DNA from: Armatimonadota bacterium
GTDB lineage: Bacteria; Armatimonadota; Fimbriimonadia; Fimbriimonadales; Fimbriimonadaceae
Direction: 5' to 3'
Assembly (NCBI GenBank): GCA_018268395.1
Contig: JAFDWQ010000003.1
Span: forward strand, 90,495-154,494
Length of the DNA: 64,000 bases
Position numbers and translations under genes: made by a program. This document shows, one piece after another, positions 26,821 through 34,729 of the stretch (positions are counted from its first letter, which is position 1; the number at the start of each line of letters is the position of its first letter). Below the pieces are notes generated by a model that ran no database searches, had not been told where the DNA came from, and saw nothing but the letters and a program-made list of their open reading frames with translations.

Positions 26821-27423
26821 TCAGGCTTTGCGGCGGCGGCGGGCCAGGGCCACGATGCCGGCGCCGAGGGCGACCATGCTGGCCGGCTCCGGCACGACGT
26901 CGGCCGAGGAGGTGAAGGACGCGGTGTACGTCCACTTGTCACCGACTTGCGTCGGGTTGGCGAAGCTGTACGCGAACGCTTCCTGGATCAGGTTCGCCGG
27001 GACGTTCGGGCCCGAGAAATCGACCACGTTGCCGGCCTGGGTCGCTGCGCTCGAGCTCAGCGGGTTCAGGAAGAGGCCGCCGTCGAAGTCGACGGTGAAG
27101 AACGGGTTGTTGATGTCGTTCGTGTAGAACAGGATCTGGCCCGCGCTCATCTGGTAGAGCGTTCCGGCGACGATCGTCGTCAACTGGACAGGCTTCATGT
27201 CGAAGTGGGCGTTGGCCACCGAACCGCCACCCGTGAAACCGGGGGTGTCGACGGTCATGCCGTTGCCGCTCCAAGCACCCTCAAGCGTGTTGTTGGTGGT
27301 GTCCCACGTGAACAGCGGGGTAGTGGCGTCGAGGGCTGGGTCGCTGAAGGTCGCGACGGTAAACGTGGCGCGGCTTGCGACAGCCAGAGCAAGCAGTCCG
27401 ACCAAACACAGTGTCCTTTGCAT
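26821..27423 (-). CDS. PEP-CTERM sorting-domain protein
   Basis: A 200-residue secreted protein. It has an N-terminal signal peptide (MQRTLCLVGLLALAVASRA), a beta-rich central domain without recognisable enzymatic motifs, and a C-terminal sorting tag: VPEP (the PEP motif), a hydrophobic helix (ASMVALGAGIVALA) and the basic end RRRRKA. Such tails are recognised by exosortase, one of which is encoded at 15616-16656. The ATG at 27423 has AAAGG upstream at proper spacing and fixes the start; the longer open frame adds a non-signal extension. The gene has its own promoter region and terminator, so it is a single transcription unit set between two central-metabolism genes. Confidence 0.9.
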   Translation of the reverse strand: MQRTLCLVGLLALAVASRATFTVATFSDPALDATTPLFTWDTTNNTLEGAWSGNGMTVDTPGFTGGGSVANAHFDMKPVQLTTIVAGTLYQMSAGQILFYTNDINNPFFTVDFDGGLFLNPLSSSAATQAGNVVDFSGPNVPANLIQEAFAYSFANPTQVGDKWTYTASFTSSADVVPEPASMVALGAGIVALARRRRKA

Positions 27424-27498
27424 GATAGGTACCTTTCCGAGTTGATTGAAACAGAGCCACAAAGCCGCAGGACGGCCAAGTAGCCTCAATACGCACAC

Positions 27499-27521
27499 AT
27501 TCTAGCGCAAACAACAGGCCC
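27499..27521 (-). promoter_or_regulatory. Possible promoter of the PEP-CTERM gene (sigma54-like and TAGAAT elements)
   Basis: On the minus strand GGGCCTGTTGTTTGCG (27506-27521) has GG and GC dinucleotides 10 nt apart, as in sigma54 -24/-12 promoters, and a good TTGC -12 part but a weaker -24 part. It is immediately followed by TAGAAT (27499-27504), a possible sigma70 -10 box. Either would give a leader of 60-75 nt. PEP-CTERM genes in some proteobacteria depend on RpoN, which makes the first reading worth testing. Confidence 0.25.
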
Positions 27522-27575
27522 CAGGGGACGAGGGTCGTCAAATTCGGAAAAAATGCCGGGGACATTGGTGCCGTC

Positions 27576-28463
27576 TTAAGGTCGGGCCGAACGCCAAGAG
27601 AGGTCGGCGGCCTCGTAATCCGGATAGTCGATCAGGGCATAAAGGTCCTTCCGGTGCGCCATCGATCCGAGGAACGCCTCTTGAGTCCCGGAGGTCAGCA
27701 ATCCTTCGTAGAAGGCGGTCACCGCCTTAAGGGCCACGCGCATCGCTGAGACCGGGAAGATCACCATCTCGTAACCGAGCCCCGTAAAGCGCTCGACCGG
27801 GATCAAAGGCGTCTTCCCGAACTCTGTCATGTTCGCGAGCAGCGGAACGTCCAGACGCCGTCGGAACGTCTCGAATTCGGCCTCGGACTCGAGCCCCTCG
27901 GGGAAGACCGCGTCCGCGCCCGCGTCCACGTACGCCCGGGCACGGTCCGTCGCCGCGTCGAGTCCTTCGACGCCTCGCGCGTCGGTCCGAGCGATCACCA
28001 GGAACGAGGGGTCCCTCTTGGCCGAAACGGCGGCCCGGATCTTGGAGCACATCGTTTCCGACGTCACGAGTTCCTTTCCGTCGAGGTGCCCGCACTTCTT
28101 CGGCAACACCTGGTCCTCCAAGTGGATCCCCGCAAGTCCCGACCGTTCCGACTCGATGACGCACCGCGACACGTTCCACGCCTCGCCAAAGCCCGTGTCG
28201 GCGTCAGCGACGACCGGGATCGGGGCGACCTGGCAGACCCTTGCGGCCTGCGACGTCATTTCGTCCAAAGTAAGGAGCCCGATGTCGGGGACGCCGATCT
28301 GGCTGTTCGTCACCGCCGCCCCGCTCAAGTACGCCGCTCGGGCCCCGCACTTATGGGCGGCGACCGCGGTCAAGGCGTCGTAAACTCCGGGAAGGACGAC
28401 CGTCCCTGTGGACATCATGTCTCGGAGGACTTTCCCGGGCGAGTTCAAGGGCGGACGGAGCAT
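27576..28463 (-). CDS. Isocitrate lyase/PEP mutase family enzyme, methylisocitrate-lyase-like
   Basis: A 295-residue TIM-barrel C-C lyase. It carries ADADTGFG (Mg-binding Asp86/Asp88), HLEDQ and the catalytic-loop motif PKKCGH with Cys124, which is the signature of methylisocitrate lyase (PrpB) and close relatives. PrpB splits 2-methylisocitrate to pyruvate and succinate in propionate breakdown. Together with the citrate-synthase-like gene nearby this hints at a methylcitrate cycle, but no prpD (methylcitrate dehydratase) is present here. A CATAAT -10 box lies 7 nt before the ATG, inside the end of the preceding cyclase gene. Confidence 0.85.
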   Translation of the reverse strand: MLRPPLNSPGKVLRDMMSTGTVVLPGVYDALTAVAAHKCGARAAYLSGAAVTNSQIGVPDIGLLTLDEMTSQAARVCQVAPIPVVADADTGFGEAWNVSRCVIESERSGLAGIHLEDQVLPKKCGHLDGKELVTSETMCSKIRAAVSAKRDPSFLVIARTDARGVEGLDAATDRARAYVDAGADAVFPEGLESEAEFETFRRRLDVPLLANMTEFGKTPLIPVERFTGLGYEMVIFPVSAMRVALKAVTAFYEGLLTSGTQEAFLGSMAHRKDLYALIDYPDYEAADLSWRSARP

Positions 28464-28470
28464 CGGCCCG

Positions 28471-28476
28471 ATTATG
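28471..28476 (-). promoter_or_regulatory. -10 box of the prpB-like gene
   Basis: Minus strand CATAAT ends 7 nt before the ATG at 28463, implying a leaderless or near-leaderless mRNA. It overlaps the stop region of the upstream cyclase gene. Confidence 0.45.
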
Positions 28477-29554
28477 GGTCACGGCCGTCGGCCAGGCCGG
28501 GCGTCTTGGATACGGCGTACAAGTTCGCGCCATGCCCCTTGCCCTTGAGCTCCCATACGCCCGTGTCCAGGAACGCGTATCCCGGGCAGGGGCCTACCGC
28601 GCGCCACAGGGTCTCGGACACCAGGAAGTCCGCTCCGGCTTCGTTGCACGTCCCTTGGATCCGCGCGGTCGTGTTCAAAACGTCTCCGTGGAAGACGATC
28701 TCGCTCTTGATCTCGCCCACCTGCGTCGCCACGACGCTTCCGCAATGGGCGCCCGCTTTGAACCCTGGCACGACTCCGAACTCGCGGAGGTAGACGGCAC
28801 GGTTCCGTTCGACCGCTTCTTGGGCCAGGAAGAAACACCGGATACAGTTGGCGCCCTTGAGCCCCCGGGCCAGGGGCCAACAGACGACCGCCTCGTCGCC
28901 GATGTAATGGGAGACCTCGCCCTTCGTCTCACGGATCGGCCCGCTGATGTCTTCGAAGAACATTTGGATCAGCCGGCTGAACCTAAGATCGCCCAGTTGT
29001 TCGCCGAGCGGCGTCGAATCTCTCAGGTCGATGAACAGGAACACGCGGTCTTCTTCCCGCGGCCTGTAATAGCGGCCCAGCATCCAATTCATCAGGACGC
29101 CAGGCCCCAGCTTGTTCGAGACCATGAGCACGAACGTGATCACGACCATCATGAGGAAGGCGACGGCGACGGGGGCGGGGTCAAGAAAACCGACCGCCAC
29201 TTTCCACGGGCCAGAATGCCACGGAGGGATCCCGGTCGCGACGCAGACCGAGATCACGATGCACGAGGGGACCGCGATCAGGATGATCACGAGGTAGGTC
29301 GCGGCCGTCGCGAAGACGGACAGAAGGAACGAAGGGAACTTCAGCCGGGGAAAGACGAAGGCCTGGGCCAAAGCAAGGACGGAAGAGAAGACGAGGGCGC
29401 TCAGGGCCGCCGCGAACAACGCCAACGAGATCCTGAGGATCCAGGGCAGCGGGTACATGCCGAGCGTGCCGGTCATGATCCCGAGCGCGATGAACCCGGA
29501 GATCTTGAGATCCTCGCGGAGCCACTCCCAGAAGCTACCGGTCTTCCTTCGCAT
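28472..29554 (-). CDS. Membrane-bound class III adenylate/guanylate cyclase
   Basis: A 360-residue protein with an N-terminal membrane domain of about four helices (residues ~18-145) and a C-terminal class III cyclase domain (~168-350). The metal-binding aspartates are Asp176 (FLFIDLRDST) and Asp220 (HYIGDEAVV). The transition-state residues are Asn294 and Arg298 in GDVLNTTAR. At the purine-selecting position the usual Asp of adenylate cyclases is Glu285, so ATP versus GTP preference is uncertain. The membrane domain probably acts as sensor or anchor, making cAMP or cGMP in the cytoplasm. No cyclic-nucleotide receptor is adjacent. Confidence 0.87.
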   Translation of the reverse strand: MRRKTGSFWEWLREDLKISGFIALGIMTGTLGMYPLPWILRISLALFAAALSALVFSSVLALAQAFVFPRLKFPSFLLSVFATAATYLVIILIAVPSCIVISVCVATGIPPWHSGPWKVAVGFLDPAPVAVAFLMMVVITFVLMVSNKLGPGVLMNWMLGRYYRPREEDRVFLFIDLRDSTPLGEQLGDLRFSRLIQMFFEDISGPIRETKGEVSHYIGDEAVVCWPLARGLKGANCIRCFFLAQEAVERNRAVYLREFGVVPGFKAGAHCGSVVATQVGEIKSEIVFHGDVLNTTARIQGTCNEAGADFLVSETLWRAVGPCPGYAFLDTGVWELKGKGHGANLYAVSKTPGLADGRDP

Positions 29555-29673
29555 CGCTGACCGCTATTGTGACCTTGGCGGCCGTCTCACGGACCCACGG
29601 TGCCGCCCTGGGGAAGTCCCGTCGCGGAGTCACAAGGCCCCGGTCGGACAGACCTCAGAATGACAAGGCCGCT

Positions 29674-30390
29674 ATGTCCCGGACGAAGAAGTACAGCCCA
29701 GCCGAACCGGTGACCGATGTCCGTCACGTCCCGATCCGGGACAACGGCGAACCTCTGGTCGATTATCTTGCTCTCAGCCCTAGGCTGCGGGTGGGAAGGG
29801 CCAGGTGGGCGTACCGCCGAGTCTCGTACTTGCGTCGGACCGTCGCCGAAAGGCTGGCTTCGGCAGCCGAATCGCTACCGGACGGCGCGTGTCTGGCTGT
29901 GATCGAAGGGTGGCGGCCGCCCTACATCCAACGTCGTATGTACGCCGGAGCGTGGAACCGCTGGAAAGAACGACATCCGGACTGGTCGGACGTCCAACTG
30001 CGGCGCGTCGTGAACCGTTTCACCGCCCCGATCCACGGGAAGGTTCCGCCTCCACACTCGACAGGAGGGGCGCTCGACGTCGTCTTGGCCGATGCCGACG
30101 GATACGAGTTCGCCCACACGTCACCCTTCGAACTGTTCGATCCTCGAGCCTTCCCGACGGACGCGCCCGGACTGGACGAGGCGGCGCGAGAGGTCCGTCG
30201 GGTCCTTTCGTCGGCCCTGTCCGGAGCGGGCCTCACGAACTACCCCAGTGAGTGGTGGCATTGGTCGTACGGCGACCAAGGTTGGGCTTACCGGACCGGC
30301 GCCGAGGCCGCGGTCTATGGGCCGACCGAACCGGAGGGTTGGTCCGGATTCCCGGAAGACATGTCGGACGGCCCTTTGGAACGCGCTTAA
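29674..30390 (+). CDS. M15-family D-Ala-D-Ala dipeptidase (VanX/DdpX-like)
   Basis: A 238-residue peptidase of family M15D. The zinc ligands and catalytic residues are visible as His128 and Asp135 in HSTGGALD, and Glu193 and His196 in SEWWHWSYG. The substrate arginine is in EGWRPP, as in VanX. Such enzymes cleave free D-Ala-D-Ala, for cell-wall recycling or as nutrient; there is no vanH/vanA, so a resistance role is not indicated. No signal peptide is present, so it is cytoplasmic. I start it at ATG 29674; upstream codons in the open frame are not protein-like. It overlaps the convergent S8 protease gene by 4 nt. Confidence 0.87.
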   Translation: MSRTKKYSPAEPVTDVRHVPIRDNGEPLVDYLALSPRLRVGRARWAYRRVSYLRRTVAERLASAAESLPDGACLAVIEGWRPPYIQRRMYAGAWNRWKERHPDWSDVQLRRVVNRFTAPIHGKVPPPHSTGGALDVVLADADGYEFAHTSPFELFDPRAFPTDAPGLDEAAREVRRVLSSALSGAGLTNYPSEWWHWSYGDQGWAYRTGAEAAVYGPTEPEGWSGFPEDMSDGPLERA

Positions 30391-31598
30391 AAGCGCCGCA
30401 CGGCGTTTTGAAGCGCGAAGTGGTCGAGCTTGAGGCCGAGCCTGCCGCGGTAGTCCCGGTTCTTCCGATCGACGTCCGTCCCGACTTGCGAAAGGACGTC
30501 CCTGAAAAGCTCTAACTGGATCGGCGCCAGCCTCACCGGACGTTGCCTGAGAGCGTTGGCGAGCGATCCCGCCACGAGCGGACTTGCGAAGGACGTCCCG
30601 GACCACAGCCCCATCGACCCGTCCCACCAGACGCTCCGGACGCCGACGCACGGCGCACACAACGACATGTTGCCGTCCCAGTTGCTAAAGGGCGCTTTCA
30701 CGTCGTCCGCGTCCAGGCCTGCGACCGAAATGGACTTGGAAAGACGCGCCGGCGAATTGGCCTTGTCGACGGCATCGTTCCCTGCGGCCGCGACGACGAG
30801 CACTCCGTTCGGTTCCACCCAGCCTTCGATGACGTTGCTGAGTGCAGGGACGCCCCCGTCCTTGCCCAAGCTGATGTTGACGACTTCGGCCCCTTGGGCG
30901 CAGGAGTAGGCGAGGCCCCGGACAAGGGCCCACGCCGAAGAGTCGCCGTCGCTGTCTGCGACCCGCGCCACGACGATCTGGGCGTACGGTGCCATCAATG
31001 CGATCAACCCGGTGACCATCGAACCGTGTCCGACCGCGTCGTCAGGCGTTCCGTTCCCGTTGGAGTCCGAGCCGGAAGGCAGATCGAACGGATCGTTCCG
31101 GTCCGGAGCAAAGTTCGCGGCGGCGACGGTCCGGATCCGAAGGTACTTGGAGGCTTTCGAGACTCCGGTGTCGAGCACCGCGACTTTGACCGGACGGCCG
31201 GTGAGCGGTGCCAGGTTCGGCTTCCACCGGATTTGCGCGAACAGTCCCTTGTTCTCTTCGTACGCGCCGCCGGGATCGAAGACGGCGGCGACCGTCCCTC
31301 CCTTGCCCGCCCCGACGTTCTCGGGAGCGGTCAAGTCTTGGTCGTCTTCGGCGAAGACCACGACGTCCGGTCTGTCCCGCATCGCCTGCTGGACGGCATG
31401 GACGTCGTTTCCGGGCAGCGCCTCAAGAAGGACGAACGGAGCCTCAGGCGTCCAGTCTTGGACCGAGACGGGGAACAGGAGCGGCAGCTCTTCCCGGCTG
31501 TGCCCGGGCTGAAGCTGGGTGATGATCCGGCCTTGTGCGGCCGCGCCGGCGGCGCAAACGGCGCCCAAGGCGAAGAGCGAGATGAAGCGCAGTCTCAA
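30387..31598 (-). CDS. Secreted subtilisin-like (S8) serine protease of the sigma-CHAT operon
   Basis: A 403-residue protease with a signal peptide (MRLRFISLFALGAVCAAGAAA), an I9-like propeptide region (~28-90, ending DVVVFAEDDQDL) and a peptidase domain. The triad is Asp143 (AVLDTGVS), His191 (VGHGSMVTG) and Ser336 (SGTSFASP), with oxyanion Asn274 in AAAGND. It should act outside the cytoplasm. The start is TTG, 1 nt after the CHAT gene stop, so it is translationally coupled and likely made at a lower level. It is the last gene of the four-gene operon from 35355 and has no C-terminal sorting tag. Confidence 0.92.
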   Translation of the reverse strand: MRLRFISLFALGAVCAAGAAAQGRIITQLQPGHSREELPLLFPVSVQDWTPEAPFVLLEALPGNDVHAVQQAMRDRPDVVVFAEDDQDLTAPENVGAGKGGTVAAVFDPGGAYEENKGLFAQIRWKPNLAPLTGRPVKVAVLDTGVSKASKYLRIRTVAAANFAPDRNDPFDLPSGSDSNGNGTPDDAVGHGSMVTGLIALMAPYAQIVVARVADSDGDSSAWALVRGLAYSCAQGAEVVNISLGKDGGVPALSNVIEGWVEPNGVLVVAAAGNDAVDKANSPARLSKSISVAGLDADDVKAPFSNWDGNMSLCAPCVGVRSVWWDGSMGLWSGTSFASPLVAGSLANALRQRPVRLAPIQLELFRDVLSQVGTDVDRKNRDYRGRLGLKLDHFALQNAVRRF

Positions 31599-31599
31599 G

Positions 31600-34218
31600 T
31601 CAATAGCCTCCGTAGAGAGTAAAAGGCCCCCAGAAATAGGGGTGCGGATAACGGTCGCGGACGGTCTGCCGTCCGGAACGAACGGCGTCCAGTACTGTGC
31701 CGCCGTCCAAGAGACGACGACAGAAAGGGTACATGAAAATCGAAGCGGCGTGATCGTCGAGGGGCCAAAAACTCGTAACGACCGCTCGGGAACCTCGTGA
31801 TAGGAACGATCTCGCTAACCCTTCAGGTTCTGCGGGCCTCTGGGTCGAAAGGGTTCCGGTCTCGCACGCTGACATCACGACGATTTCCGGCCTCAGGTTC
31901 GAGCGGGAGATCTCGGCTGCCGAAACCGCACCGTCAGCGAAGTGGACGGACGAGAACATCGGGTGCTCGGGGTGCGAGGAAGCGTGCCCTGCGATATGAA
32001 GCAAGCCGATCGAGGGGCCGTCTAGGCAGCGTCGGGCTTCCTGTGCGGTCGTGCAGACCTCGGCATCAGGGAAAAGACCGAGGAACGATTCGACTTCAGC
32101 GCGGACATACGGAAGGCCCGTCGGCGCATGGAACCACAACGCGACCTTTCCGTCAGACGGGAGCGTGACGTCTTCCTTGGAAACCCAGGGTCCCAAGGCG
32201 ATGACGGGCTCCTGGCCGTTCCAGACAGGCAGTGCCGACCATGGCACGCTCCAATAAGGCCCGTCCGGACAGACGACCGTACCGTGACCGCCCTTGGGAA
32301 CGCCCAATGACCGGGCGAGTCCTTCGAGGGCTTCCAACGCAGGGCCCTCTGGCGCGCAACGGTCGACGAGGGGTGCCAAGAGTTCGAACCTCGCCCAAGA
32401 AACCTGACGTTCTAAAGTCGAAACGTCTGGTAGGCGGGTTTGGCTCCTTGCGGTCAGGAGGAACGGGCCCTCGGACGTATCGACGAACGTCCAGTCCGGG
32501 TCTCGTCCCTTGGACCGGATGCGCCGTACTCGAGAGGTCGTCGCGAGCATGACGTCGGTCCACCTCCGGTTCAGGTCGCTCCAGTCTTGGGGCAGGGCGC
32601 GACGTGTCCGACTTTCCCCATTGTCGAATCCTACCGTCCCGAAAGCCTCGCGCAACGTCTCGAGTTCTGCCCGCCATGGCGCGTCCTTCCAGTCTTGCGA
32701 AGACAAGATCTCATCGAGCAAGACGGACGAGCGCGACTCCCGGACGACCTCATAAGCCTCCTCGGCGTGCTCCGGACGACCGGACGTCAAGAGGCGGCCA
32801 AGGAACTCTCGGACGACGTCGTTCTTGTCGTTCAGGAAGTTCGACCTCGCCAGTGAACTCTGAGCGAGGGCCCTGGCGTCGAAGACCGCCTTTACCGCCT
32901 TCCGGTAGTGCACGAGTGACGCCTTGGGAGAAGCCGTCCTCGCCCGAAGCGCGTGGAGCCTCCACATGGGATCCGGGTCGGGCCTGGCGGCGAGCGACCG
33001 AGAAGCGGTCGAAAGTGCAGACCGAGGGTCCCGACCGTTCGCGATCAGGGCCTCGGCCTGTTCGAGGGCCGCTTCGGCGATCAGGCCTTTGACCCGTCGT
33101 TCCTGAAGGGACTTCAGCGCAGAGGAAACGACGAAGAGCCCGCGGTCCGCTCGCCCCGACTTTCGAAAGAGGCGTGCCCGTACGACTGCGGCGTATCCGT
33201 ACCAGACATCGTTCCCGAACGACTTGAAGTCCGCAGCAGCCAGACGTGCCCATCTTTCCGCTTCGACGGTTCGCCCGGACATTTCGAGGGCCGTAGCCAT
33301 CCCCAGTCGCGCGTTGCCGCGGTTGAGCGACGGCCGATAGGCCGTCGGATGGGACAACGCCTGCCCGTACGCGTGAGCGGATTCGGACCACAGGTTCATG
33401 CGGAAGTACGCGTCTCCGATGAACTCTTCGGCCCGGGCGGCATCGGCCGAAGACGGATCGAACAGGCGTTGGGCCGCCCGGAACCGCTCAAGAGCTTCGT
33501 CCGGATGGCCTAACATCAGGTTGGCGCGCCCCCAGGTCACCAAGGCTTGTGCGGCGTGCGAGTCCGCACCGACGTCCTGAAATTTCGCGACGGCTTCTGA
33601 AGCCAGGCTACGGGCCGTCCGAGGGTCTCCGCCGTACAGTTCGCTCGTGGCGGCGCCAAGGAGCGCGGCGGGCAGCATCTCCCCTTCCGGTCCGATCCCT
33701 CCGAGCGCCTTCGCGAAAGCGCTGCGCGCTTCGGAATATCGGTCGTGCCAGAGTAGCGCGTTGCCAAGATTGAGGCAAACGAGAGCGGCAACGGACGTCT
33801 CACCGGCCGCTGAAAGTCCCTGCTCGAGTTCGCCGGCGAGGACGACGGCCTGCCGGACTTTGCCCGCTCGTCCGAGACTGTCGACGGCGCCGACCTGGAA
33901 CTTTAGCGCGCTGACGGGATCTGAGCACGCTTGGCCCGCCAGTCGGAAGGACGTCGCGCTCTTGGCCCATTGACCGTCCAAGCGCTCGGAAAGGGCCCTG
34001 AGCCTGAGCGACCAGGGACGGCATTCCGGCTGGCGAGAGAAGAGCTTCCACCGCCCGGCGAGCCTACGGGCCCGGACTTGGCTTTCGCCAAGGGCCCTTG
34101 CCGTCAGCAAGAAGGCCTCCTCGGCGTGTGCCGAGGTCATCGGTCGTGGAAGGAGCCGTCGGACTTCGGCGTCCGGTCCTGAACCGGACAGGGCGTCAAT
34201 CCAGTCGTTCCGTGCCAT
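31600..34218 (-). CDS. TPR-CHAT caspase-like protease
   Basis: An 872-residue cytoplasmic protein: N-terminal and central helical repeats of TPR type (residues ~30-500; e.g. LVCLNLGNALLWHDRYSEAR and ALVTWGRANLMLGHPDEALE), then a CHAT domain (~590-872). The caspase-like dyad is intact, with His745 in LLHIAGHAS and Cys785 in VVMSACETGT, and the domain ends in the usual YFWGPFTLYGG. CHAT proteases cleave specific partners after activation through the TPR part. The gene overlaps the 177-residue protein gene by 23 nt and abuts the S8 protease by 1 nt. No signal peptide. Confidence 0.92.
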   Translation of the reverse strand: MARNDWIDALSGSGPDAEVRRLLPRPMTSAHAEEAFLLTARALGESQVRARRLAGRWKLFSRQPECRPWSLRLRALSERLDGQWAKSATSFRLAGQACSDPVSALKFQVGAVDSLGRAGKVRQAVVLAGELEQGLSAAGETSVAALVCLNLGNALLWHDRYSEARSAFAKALGGIGPEGEMLPAALLGAATSELYGGDPRTARSLASEAVAKFQDVGADSHAAQALVTWGRANLMLGHPDEALERFRAAQRLFDPSSADAARAEEFIGDAYFRMNLWSESAHAYGQALSHPTAYRPSLNRGNARLGMATALEMSGRTVEAERWARLAAADFKSFGNDVWYGYAAVVRARLFRKSGRADRGLFVVSSALKSLQERRVKGLIAEAALEQAEALIANGRDPRSALSTASRSLAARPDPDPMWRLHALRARTASPKASLVHYRKAVKAVFDARALAQSSLARSNFLNDKNDVVREFLGRLLTSGRPEHAEEAYEVVRESRSSVLLDEILSSQDWKDAPWRAELETLREAFGTVGFDNGESRTRRALPQDWSDLNRRWTDVMLATTSRVRRIRSKGRDPDWTFVDTSEGPFLLTARSQTRLPDVSTLERQVSWARFELLAPLVDRCAPEGPALEALEGLARSLGVPKGGHGTVVCPDGPYWSVPWSALPVWNGQEPVIALGPWVSKEDVTLPSDGKVALWFHAPTGLPYVRAEVESFLGLFPDAEVCTTAQEARRCLDGPSIGLLHIAGHASSHPEHPMFSSVHFADGAVSAAEISRSNLRPEIVVMSACETGTLSTQRPAEPEGLARSFLSRGSRAVVTSFWPLDDHAASIFMYPFCRRLLDGGTVLDAVRSGRQTVRDRYPHPYFWGPFTLYGGY

Positions 34219-34729
34219 CGAGTTCCGTCAACGGTGGGACGTCGATCGAGCCGTGGGCAGAGAAGGCGATGAGCCCGGTTTCGCCTTCCGGTCTGGCGGA
34301 AAACGTGAAGCGTCCGTCGGCCCCGCACACCACCACGTCATCTCCGCAGACGACGGTCCATCCGTCGGCCTGGATCTCGCCCATGGTCTCGACGCCGGCA
34401 GAAGTCTGTGTGTACATCAAGCGGATCTTCACCCCGTCCGCCTCGAACAGGGCATGGGCCGACTGTCCGGCGGCAAGCCGGGCTCCTCCGGCCGTCAGCC
34501 GACCCGCAAGGGACAACAGCACGGGCCTTGAACGCCGTGACGGCTGGAACAGGCCCTTAGCCCGGACCGTGACGTCGTCAGGCGGCGTGGAGAACCCGAG
34601 CCGCAGTCGGGACGCGATCCGTTTGTACGAGTCGAACCTCGACTCGTCGCGCCAGTCTGCAGGCGCTCTTTCTCCCGCGAACGCGGCGTCGATCGCCTGT
34701 GTCAACTTGTCCTGAGGTCCGTCGGTCAT
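34196..34729 (-). CDS. Helical-plus-beta protein between ECF sigma and CHAT; candidate sigma regulator or CHAT substrate
   Basis: A 177-residue protein not recognised as a named family. Residues 1-55 are charged and helical (LTQAIDAAFAGERAP, then WRDESRFDSYKRIASRLRLG). From ~65 to the end it is beta-rich and resembles a carboxypeptidase-regulatory/Ig-like sandwich (WTVVCGDDVVVCGADGRFTF, then PEGETGLIAF). There is no transmembrane helix and no zinc-binding anti-sigma motif. The ATG overlaps the sigma factor stop by 4 nt (ATGA) and its 3' end overlaps the CHAT gene by 23 nt. Position makes it the best candidate for a regulator of the sigma factor or the protease substrate; that is inference. 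Confidence 0.75.
   Translation of the reverse strand: MTDGPQDKLTQAIDAAFAGERAPADWRDESRFDSYKRIASRLRLGFSTPPDDVTVRAKGLFQPSRRSRPVLLSLAGRLTAGGARLAAGQSAHALFEADGVKIRLMYTQTSAGVETMGEIQADGWTVVCGDDVVVCGADGRFTFSARPEGETGLIAFSAHGSIDVPPLTELDGTERLD

Noticed and set aside
25533..26915. Plus-strand open frame of about 460 codons opposite citrate synthase and the PEP-CTERM terminator.
   Set aside because: It runs through an intrinsic terminator and a certain gene, and its product has no fold-like pattern.
29674..30390. VanX-type vancomycin resistance determinant.
   Set aside because: There is no vanH, vanA-type ligase or two-component system nearby; D-Ala-D-Ala dipeptidases also serve wall recycling.
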